DNA of 5,471 bases from STC-74 sp031423995 (GTDB lineage: Bacteria; Patescibacteriota; Gracilibacteria; BD1-5; UBA2023). The position numbers were made by a program, and so were the translations under genes. The notes under the pieces are model-generated. The model did not search any database. It was not told the origin of the DNA and saw only the letters and a list, made by a program, of their open reading frames with translations. Location of the stretch: positions 1-5,471 of the forward strand of contig JANPGO010000103.1 in NCBI GenBank assembly GCA_031423995.1, given 5' to 3'. Position 1 is the first letter of the stretch. The number at the start of each line of letters is the position of its first letter. Positions 1-4,719 of this stretch are shown here, piece after piece.

Positions 1-1763
1 ATTCCACTTGGGAGATTCCACTCATTTGGATGTCAGATAGTACAGGTATATCCTGGATCACCAGCCTCAGAATTCCCACCATATGATTCAGTTGTCGTAT
101 AGGGCACTCTGAGTCAGTACTGATATCCTGAATTCATACAATCAGCCAGGCTCGGATTCTTGAGGCGCTTCGTCTCTCGCATACCAGCAAGGGAGAAAAT
201 TGGCAGACTAAATCCCGTAATATCAGAAACTATATCCGTTGACATGACCTTCGAGGCATCAGAACCAGGAATTGCAACTCGTAGAAGGGTATTCCCTCAC
301 CAGTAGGACTTGATCTTCGGTGTTCCATTACGGGGATCAAAACAGGAATAGTTCGCACTGCGATGGAGTCGAGTGAGCTCATCAGTATCACGCTTCAGAA
401 TATCTGCATGTGCTTGGGTTGAGTTCACATCATACCCCACATTCGCTTCAACTCTGACCGACTGACCGAATTCGATATCAGTTCCTGCATATCCTCGAGC
501 AATCGTACATTGATCTGGACTCGTGATAGTAGCAGATTTCCTCCCAAAGAAATACCCATCATAGCCTCAGATATTGAGTGGAAGTGATACTCTTTTGGCA
601 TAATTTTCCGTGGTAATTTGGCTATCGATAGCATTTTCTAGTGCTGCATTTCCCTCTTTGAGCGTACTCAGAGCCACTTCATCCATGAGGGTTCACTCGA
701 CCACTGGTTGATCGATACGAACGGATGCTCAGGAATTGTATCGTCCAGCATTGTGAACGAAGAGTTGTTCATCGGAAATAGTTTTCTTATTCAGCGTCTC
801 ATAGAACTTCTTCAGGAGTCCGGCAATCGGACGAGAGGTCTGGATATCTGGAATCTGATCGATCGAACTCTGATCCATTGTGTCACTTCCTCGACTCCCT
901 ATTCCTGCCTGTTGTGCAAAAGCATCAAGTTCTGTATCCGAATTTTTCGAATCATAGAGTGCAATTGCTTTATTGATATCCGTGAGGAGGTATTTCGTGA
1001 AACGACTGTACGCGAGGTTCTCTGCGTTAGCAATGGAGAGAGAATACTGGTAGACACTTTTTGCATTGATCGCGCGACTTTCATTGTATCCATCGTAGTA
1101 GAAGACCCTCGGTGCATAGCTCGTGCTGCGCAAGAATTTGCCACTTTTAGCATAGAAATCATGTGTTTTATCGAGAAATTGACTGATTTTCACTGGATCA
1201 TTTGCTCCATCCCAAATTCGTCCAACACTCGGATTGATGACCCCATGCCAGATTTCGACATCGGTATTCTCACTCGCATTCGGTGCATACTCATAGATGT
1301 GAGACCGTGGATTGAAGACGAATCGCTTGTCATCAAAGTCGACATAGGGATACACGCTCGGAAAGCTAGCCCCATCACGATGAACCACAGGGATAGGAAT
1401 ATTTCCAATCAGTATAGTCCCGACAAGGCTCGGAATGCCTCATTTTCCATCCCCATCATAATAGAGTTTCTCATTCTCTGCAGCGATCGCTTCAGGAGGA
1501 GTATTTTTGTTCATGACATAGAGGGATACCCGAGTATTTCCAAGATAGGATTGAATATCTTCACTGTAGCGCTTGATCTTGGCACTATCAGTACTGTAGG
1601 TCTCTCGATCGACGAAGATCGTCACGAGATCACGGTAATCATCGACTGCCGCCTCTGTAGTGTCAAAAAAAGACACCTGAACCGTCTGAGAGATTAGGAG
1701 AAAAAATATAAGGAAAATGGAGAGATGCTCTTTGAAGGAAAATCGAAACCGATTTTTTCGCAT
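1..1763 (-). CDS. Large secreted protein, N-terminal part, possible C25-like caspase fold (UGA=Gly)
   Basis: Read from ATG at 1763 down to the window edge, this frame has 587 codons with no TAA or TAG and seven TGAs (residues 108, 345, 357, 399, 489, 550, 577), consistent with Gly; examples are NI-G-GYDGY and YW-G-GNT. A TAG at 1782-1784 closes the frame upstream, so this ATG is the first usable start. No Shine-Dalgarno is visible. Residues 1-38 form a signal peptide: a basic RKNRFRFSFKEH stretch, the hydrophobic core LSIFLIFFLLI, then a polar TTEA boundary, so the product is exported. The next part (LVTIFVDRETY, about residue 45; GTILIGNIPIP at 115-125; EIWHGVINPS at 170-179) resembles the opening strands of C25/gingipain-like caspase-fold peptidases, where a VGD-like turn and a PEI.vGR motif occur. 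No catalytic Cys can be assigned, so this similarity is only a hypothesis. The C-terminus is missing. It is transcribed away from tRNA-Lys. Confidence 0.88.
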
Positions 1764-1841
1764 AGAAGAAGCGTTTTTTGACTATTTATGGAGAAACTGG
1801 ATCATAATGTATAGCACACATTTTTCTCAGGATTCTTGGCC

Positions 1842-1870
1842 AATATATGCTTTTTCGTTCCTTTTGCAAA
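1842..1870 (-). promoter_or_regulatory. Candidate promoter of the secreted-protein gene
   Basis: On the minus strand TTTGCA (1865-1870, 4 of 6 to the -35 consensus) and TATATT (1842-1847, 5 of 6 to the -10 consensus) are separated by exactly 17 bases. Transcription would start near 1835, giving a leader of about 70 bases before the ATG at 1763. This is a consensus match only. Confidence 0.33.
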
Positions 1871-1899
1871 GGGAAAAACCAGAAAAAAACAAAAAAAAT

Positions 1900-1927
1900 T
1901 CGACAAAGGATCCTTTTTGCATATTAT
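1900..1927 (+). promoter_or_regulatory. Candidate promoter of tRNA-Lys with palindrome in the spacer
   Basis: TCGACA (1900-1905) and TATTAT (1922-1927) are each 5 of 6 to consensus and are 16 bases apart, about 75 bases upstream of the tRNA. The 12-base perfect palindrome AAAGGATCCTTT (1905-1916) fills much of the spacer and could be an operator or chance. The A-rich tract 1874-1898 lies just upstream and separates this promoter from the divergent one on the minus strand. Confidence 0.38.
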
Positions 1928-2003
1928 GCGCCAACTGATGAAGTAGGAGCGGTTTCTCACGATAGAATCTCGTCATCCATATACTTCCCCAATGCACTCT
2001 CTC

Positions 2004-2079
2004 GGGATTGTAGCTCAGTTGGTAGAGCAGGGCCCTTTTAAGGCCAAGGTCGCGGGTTCGAGCCCCGCCAATCCCACCA
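2004..2079 (+). tRNA. tRNA-Lys(UUU)
   Basis: A complete 76-base cloverleaf. Acceptor GGGATTG (2004-2010) pairs with CAATCCC (2069-2075). The D stem is GCTC/GAGC, the anticodon loop CTTTTAA at 2035-2041 has anticodon TTT at 2037-2039, the variable loop is AGGTC, and the T arm is GCGGG-TTCGAGC-CCCGC. The discriminator is A and the CCA end is encoded (2077-2079). The anticodon stem is GGGCC/GGCCA, leaving a G-A mismatch at the 27-43 pair. The gene decodes AAA/AAG lysine codons and is followed directly by a terminator. Confidence 0.97.
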
Positions 2080-2088
2080 TTTGTCACG

Positions 2089-2114
2089 AAAAACCCTACG
2101 AAAGTGGGGTTTTT
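2089..2114 (+). terminator. Intrinsic terminator of tRNA-Lys
   Basis: AAAAACCCTAC (2089-2099), a GAAA tetraloop (2100-2103) and GTGGGGTTTTT (2104-2114) form an 11-bp stem with one T-G wobble, ending in five Ts, ten bases after the tRNA CCA end. Confidence 0.87.
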
Positions 2115-2272
2115 AAGTGGCAAAATTTTGGATATGGTGGGCGAGAATCCAAATGACAGTGAATGAAATGAGCGTACGAGAAGTCCTATGAATAGCACTT
2201 CGAGAATGAGGAGAGTCGGGCGACGACGGAGAGTCACGAGCCCCACCAATCCCACCATTCATACCAGAATCT
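2115..2272. other. Non-coding segment of unknown role between two terminators
   Basis: No convincing ORF is seen on either strand. ATGGTGGG (2134-2141) is the exact reverse complement of CCCACCAT (2251-2258), so the segment could fold on a closing stem. Inside, the stretch 2177-2203 can form a small imperfect hairpin (AGT and CTA pairing with TAG and ACT around TGAA, continued by CGA/TCG). With the terminator at 2273 this resembles a small structured RNA unit, or a decayed tRNA-associated remnant. I do not recognise it as SRP RNA, 6S RNA, RNase P RNA or tmRNA. Confidence 0.3.
2237..2259 (+). repeat. Near-copy of the tRNA-Lys 3' end
   Basis: These 23 bases match 2059-2081 (T loop to just past CCA of tRNA-Lys) at 22 of 23 positions; the one difference is A for G at 2245. 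The copies are 178 bases apart in the same orientation. Only the 3' part of a tRNA is present, with no matching 5' acceptor half. It could be a partial tRNA duplication or the second attachment site left by an element that used the tRNA 3' end as attB. Confidence 0.82.
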
Positions 2273-2311
2273 AGCTCCACAGTCCCACTTTGTAGCTCTG
2301 TGGAGCTTTTT
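2273..2311 (+). terminator. Second intrinsic terminator downstream of tRNA-Lys
   Basis: AGCTCCACAG (2273-2282) pairs perfectly with CTGTGGAGCT (2298-2307) around a 15-base loop and runs into five Ts (2307-2311). It follows the partial tRNA copy by 13 bases, the same order as tRNA plus terminator upstream, and lies just before the transporter promoter. Confidence 0.75.
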
Positions 2312-2344
2312 AGTTCATAATTACTTAATACTCAAACTAAAATG

Positions 2345-2373
2345 TTGATAAAGACTTCAAAGTATATTATATT
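2345..2373 (+). promoter_or_regulatory. Promoter of the MFS transporter gene
   Basis: TTGATA (2345-2350) and TATATT (2368-2373) each match 5 of 6 consensus bases with an ideal 17-base spacer. The start would be near 2380, about 90 bases before the ATG. A second candidate is TTTACT (2408-2413) with a perfect TATAAT (2430-2435) at 16 bases spacing, which would give a leader of about 28 bases. Confidence 0.5.
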
Positions 2374-2470
2374 TTTTTCTTATTTTTACCTGTTAATAAG
2401 GGTATATTTTACTTCCATATAAATGCCAATATAATCAGTATGAATTCTTATTTCAAGATACTTTTTTTAA

Positions 2471-3624
2471 ATGAAACCAAAACTAATATACGCATTTATT
2501 TTAGGATTTATCGGATTTGTAACCTCTTTCGGTGCACACATTGTCGCTGTGAATTTACCAAGTTATGCAAAGGAAATGGGAGTTGGATTAGCTATAATTG
2601 GTGTACTGATTGCAGCATATGATTTTGCTGAAATACTTGCCAAACCTATATTTGGGGTTTTGGCAGATAGACAAGGAATGAAGAGAACAATGATAGCAGG
2701 AATAATTGTTTTTATTATTGCCTCATTACTGTACTTAGTTATCAGCCCCACATTACTTATCTTAGTAAGATTCTTGCAAGGTCTCGGTGCTGCAGCTCTC
2801 TCTAGTGTTTCTATAGCCCTCGTTGCAGAATATTATAGTCAAGATCGAGGGAAAGCATACGGTATTTATAATGCAATAAAAGGTGCTGGCTATGTATTGA
2901 GCCCAGTAATTTGAGGCTATATAGTTTTAAAATCAGAATTTTCTAATATTTTCATAGCTACAGCTGCTATAGGAGTGTTAGCCTTGTTCTTAGCTTTCTT
3001 TTTACCAAAAACTAAAAATGATCTAAAAGCTGAATTAGATGATGACGATGATTTCTCTATAAAAGGTTTCATTGAAGCTTTTCGTAATCCAATTCTCTTA
3101 CCATGGTACTTAGTTATTGTTATAAATATGTTTTTTGTTGGAATTCTCTTTGGTTTTTTACCTGTTAGGATAGCAAACTTATGATATACACCATTCCACG
3201 CAGGAATTGTAATGTCCGTTGTTGCTCTAAGTTATATATTGATACAACCAATTGCTGGAATAATCGCTGATAAAAAAATCCCTTGATTACTATTAAAATT
3301 GGTCTCATACTTTCAGCTATAAGTGTAATTCTTATACCATTTGTAAGTGGTATAGTACTTATTCTCATATCTATTGTTTCTGGTATTGGTGTTGGTATAG
3401 TGTGGACTAACACGGATACACTTGTTAGCTCTTTAGCGAAGAAAGGTGCTTTGGGGCAAACAGTTGGAATAGCAGGGTCTTTTAAGGAATTTGGAGATAT
3501 GATAGGTCCATTGCTCATTGGGCTACTGTCACAAGCATTTGGTCTCACTATAGGATTTGTAGCATGTGGAATTTTAGGATTGATTGCTTTCGGTTTTATC
3601 ATGAAAGAACATACTACAAAGTAA
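2471..3624 (+). CDS. MFS transporter, DHA1-type drug/H+ antiporter, UGA=Gly, one -1 frame change
   Basis: An inner-membrane proton-coupled efflux pump of the 12-helix DHA1 type; the substrate cannot be told from sequence. ATG at 2471 is preceded directly by TAA (2468-2470), which fixes the start; there is no Shine-Dalgarno. Motif A is GVLADRQGMKR (residues 62-72), the motif B region is VRFLQGLGAA with Arg100, and a motif C-like YVLSPVI-G-G spans residues 141-149. TGA at 2912-2914 encodes Gly148, the first Gly of the motif C GG; TGA at 3182-3184 encodes Gly238 in ANL-G-YTPFHAG. An acidic run DDDDD lies in the central loop. Near 3272-3298 the frame moves by -1 (frame of 2471 to frame of 3283), after which homology-like helices continue to TAA at 3622. 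The total is about 384 residues, close to family size. The region is AT-rich (17 G/C in 2701-2760 against about 29 in 1261-1320), hinting at transfer. Confidence 0.9.
3272..3298 (+). other. -1 frame change inside the MFS gene (A7 or A4 run)
   Basis: Upstream of this stretch the protein runs in the frame of ATG 2471; downstream (from about 3298) it runs in the frame one base back. Adding one A to the A7 run (3272-3278) gives ADKK-NPLITIKIG and removes the TGA at 3284 from the frame. Adding one A to the A4 run (3295-3298) gives ADKK-IPGLLLKIG and keeps it. It may be a homopolymer sequencing indel, a recent mutation, or slippage on the A run. Confidence 0.8.
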
Positions 3625-4081
3625 TTTGATCAAATCATTTTACAACTTATTATAAAAGTTAAGTATTTATATGAGGAAAATGATTTTACACTAAAGTAAC
3701 CCCATGGATACTGTTGGTATAATGAAGACTAATTTCTATATCACGATATAATCCTGTACTGTATTTCCTATAGTTCCATTTTGTTCTATTTGTTTTCTTT
3801 TTTCAAGTTTTCTCACCTCTTCTCTACAAAGAGGGATAAACTGAGTCATCCACCTACTTCCATATTGCCACTTCCTCATCTTGTGATAGGATCGATAATC
3901 GAATGTGATCTTTCGAGGTAGTTCGACCATTTGATTCAGAAAAACTCTTGTGAAAACAGGAGGTTTTTCATGGAATTCGTAGGAATCATGATTTTACTTC
4001 CAATGAAAAAGAGTGAACATATTTGCTTCTTTCCTCGAATCATGATACGATACACTGGTCAGTATCTCTTCAAGGCAAATT
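3625..4081. other. Gene-poor interval
   Basis: Between the transporter stop and the small membrane protein I see only weak features. There is an extended -10 box, TGG-TATAAT (3715-3723, plus), without a -35 partner; a dyad TATATC-AC-GATATA (3737-3750); a 64-codon minus-strand ORF (3736-3930); and a perfect AGGAGG (3958-3963). No strong terminator for the transporter is visible; AACTT/AAGTT around 3643-3659 is too weak. Confidence 0.5.
3736..3930 (-). CDS. Small hypothetical basic protein, 64 aa
   Basis: An ORF from ATG at 3930 to TAG at 3736-3738 without in-frame TGA. The product starts MVELPRK and is rich in Arg, Lys, Gln and aromatic residues (HKMRKWQYGSRW, then CREEVRKLEKRKQIEQ, which could be a short charged helix). 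It has no signal peptide or membrane segment and I recognise no family. In support, the minus strand is purine-rich here, like a coding strand. Against it, there is no Shine-Dalgarno, the length is short, and the upstream frame stays open to 3994 without another ATG. It could equally be non-coding. Confidence 0.35.
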   Translation of the reverse strand: MVELPRKITFDYRSYHKMRKWQYGSRWMTQFIPLCREEVRKLEKRKQIEQNGTIGNTVQDYIVI

Positions 4082-4194
4082 ATGAAACGAACATTCTATA
4101 TCTCACTCATGATGCTTTTCTTCATCATGATCACCGTATCACTCTATTTCTGTACAATTTACTGCCTCGTCATCTATCGTATCGTTCCTCTTAG
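3970..4194 (+). CDS. Possible small ORF with perfect Shine-Dalgarno, overlapping the next gene
   Basis: AGGAGG at 3958-3963 lies six bases before ATG 3970, the only textbook ribosome binding site seen in the window. The ORF encodes 74 residues (start MEFVGIMILLPMKK) to TAG at 4192-4194. Its last 37 or so codons overlap the membrane-protein gene at 4082 in another frame, and that portion (HDAFLHHDHR) looks like a shadow. It may be a short leader peptide coupled to the downstream gene, or the 5' part of the same gene separated by an indel. No known family is recognised. Confidence 0.27.
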   Translation: MEFVGIMILLPMKKSEHICFFPRIMIRYTGQYLFKANYETNILYLTHDAFLHHDHRITLFLYNLLPRHLSYRSS

Positions 4195-4393
4195 ATCGAT
4201 CATAACATTCACGGATCTCATGCTCTCACGAGAAGTATATGTCTTCGTGGTATGTATCGGTGCATTACTCGGCTATATGATGGGAAGACGCTGGTGGCAG
4301 ATCATCTATGTCGATCGAGTCTACTATTTCGATCGTCCGAAGGCACGAACTCGTACGAAGAAAATCACAAAAAAAGGAGAACTCTCCGCGTAG
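4082..4393 (+). CDS. Small two-helix membrane protein, 103 aa
   Basis: ATG at 4082 is preceded by AAGG (4072-4075) at six bases spacing; it ends at TAG 4391-4393 and has no in-frame TGA. Two hydrophobic segments are visible, about residues 5-32 (FYISLMMLFFIMITVSLYF onward) and 51-67 (VYVFVVCIGALLGYMMG). A basic tail follows (RRWW, then RPKARTRTKKITKK), which by the positive-inside rule is cytoplasmic and implies a hairpin with both ends inside. Topology and size recall LapA/DUF1049-like proteins, including a GALLG in the second helix, but that is resemblance only. With TGA as sense, the frame stays open upstream to 3983 and a GTG at 4013 is an alternative start. Downstream lie about 200 non-coding bases and tRNA-Arg. 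Confidence 0.72.
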   Translation: MKRTFYISLMMLFFIMITVSLYFCTIYCLVIYRIVPLRSIITFTDLMLSREVYVFVVCIGALLGYMMGRRWWQIIYVDRVYYFDRPKARTRTKKITKKGELSA

Positions 4394-4460
4394 AGAGAGA
4401 TCTGAAATGTGTTTGACTTTCTCATCATTCTCACTATCCTCCTCTCGAATTACTGAAAAT

Positions 4461-4479
4461 TGAGAAACAAAAATTCTCA
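4461..4479. repeat. Interrupted palindrome TGAGAA-N7-TTCTCA, copy 1
   Basis: TGAGAA (4461-4466) and TTCTCA (4474-4479) form a 6-bp dyad around seven bases. The same arrangement with the same spacing recurs at 4542-4560. There is no T-run, so it is not a terminator. It could be a protein-binding dyad upstream of the TATAAT at 4524. Confidence 0.55.
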
Positions 4480-4523
4480 AAATCAAGAAGTTCAAGGCAG
4501 AATAAAATTTTTCGAAATAAGTG

Positions 4524-4529
4524 TATAAT
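4524..4529 (+). promoter_or_regulatory. Perfect -10 box TATAAT upstream of tRNA-Arg
   Basis: TATAAT sits 63 bases before the tRNA, between the two TGAGAA-N7-TTCTCA dyads. No good -35 lies at 16-18 bases. A rival is CATAAT at 4581-4586, which would start transcription almost at the tRNA 5' end. The true promoter cannot be fixed from sequence. Confidence 0.33.
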
Positions 4530-4541
4530 GAAATACACGAT

Positions 4542-4560
4542 TGAGAAAAATCTATTCTCA
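4542..4560. repeat. Interrupted palindrome TGAGAA-N7-TTCTCA, copy 2
   Basis: TGAGAA (4542-4547) and TTCTCA (4555-4560), identical arms and spacing to the copy at 4461-4479, 81 bases apart. It lies just downstream of the likely start point for the TATAAT at 4524, a typical repressor-site position. Confidence 0.55.
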
Positions 4561-4591
4561 CAAAGAAATTCACAGATTTTCATAATTTTTC

Positions 4592-4666
4592 GCCCGCGTA
4601 GCTCAGTGGAAGAGCAGCAGCCTTCTAAGCTGAAGGTCACAGGTTCGATCCCTGTCGCGGGCACCA
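4592..4666 (+). tRNA. tRNA-Arg(UCU)
   Basis: A complete 75-base cloverleaf. Acceptor GCCCGCG (4592-4598) pairs with CGCGGGC (4656-4662). The D stem is GCTC/GAGC, the anticodon loop CTTCTAA (4622-4628) has anticodon TCT (4624-4626), the variable loop is AGGTC, and the T arm is ACAGG-TTCGATC-CCTGT. The discriminator is A and CCA is encoded (4664-4666). It reads AGA/AGG arginine codons. As in tRNA-Lys, the 27-43 position is a G-A mismatch (stem GCAGC/GCTGA). Confidence 0.97.
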
Positions 4667-4674
4667 TATGAATC

Positions 4675-4704
4675 AAAAAACTCCATCCGAAAAGGTGGAG
4701 TTTT
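4675..4704. terminator. Bidirectional terminator between tRNA-Arg and the minus-strand gene
   Basis: AAAACTCCA (4677-4685) pairs with TGGAGTTTT (4696-4704), extended by CC/GG around GAAAA. On the plus strand the stem ends in four Ts, eight bases after the tRNA CCA. On the minus strand the six As at 4675-4680 become a six-T run, 16 bases after the TAA of the coiled-coil gene. It can stop both converging transcripts. Confidence 0.85.
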
Positions 4705-4719
4705 AGGTAGTATGTCTTA

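Noticed and set aside
425..634. 69-codon minus-strand ORF
   Set aside because: Lies in another frame of the secreted-protein gene, which runs through here in frame with TGA as Gly.
899..1408. Two minus-strand ORFs (899-1162, 1190-1408)
   Set aside because: Out-of-frame shadows of the secreted-protein gene, low-complexity Met/Ser/Arg composition.
708..1697. 329-codon plus-strand ORF
   Set aside because: Antisense to the secreted-protein gene; no signal peptide or family features, and the opposite strand gives a coherent exported protein.
1827..2258. 143-codon minus-strand ORF
   Set aside because: Covers tRNA-Lys in antisense; GGARTRDLGLKR is a typical false peptide produced by tRNA genes.
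2440..2622. 60-codon plus-strand ORF
   Set aside because: Out-of-frame overlap with the MFS N-terminus; Cys-rich shadow. A leader role cannot be excluded but nothing supports it.
2912..3184. TGA read as tryptophan (code 4)
   Set aside because: Gly fits motif C and the NL-G-Y turn better, and the same gene uses TGG for Trp (PWY, VWT).
3165..3602. 145-codon minus-strand ORF
   Set aside because: Antisense shadow of the second half of the MFS transporter.
2471..3624. MFS gene as a pseudogene broken by three stops
   Set aside because: The first two stops are TGA at glycine positions and vanish under code 25; only the single-base frame change remains unexplained.
3715..3723. Extended -10 TGG-TATAAT on the plus strand
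   Set aside because: No -35 partner and no gene or terminator downstream on that strand that it would plausibly serve; noted but not called a promoter.
4265..4573. 102-codon minus-strand ORF
   Set aside because: Antisense to the end of the membrane-protein gene; the plus strand has clear helices and a basic tail with its own start signal.
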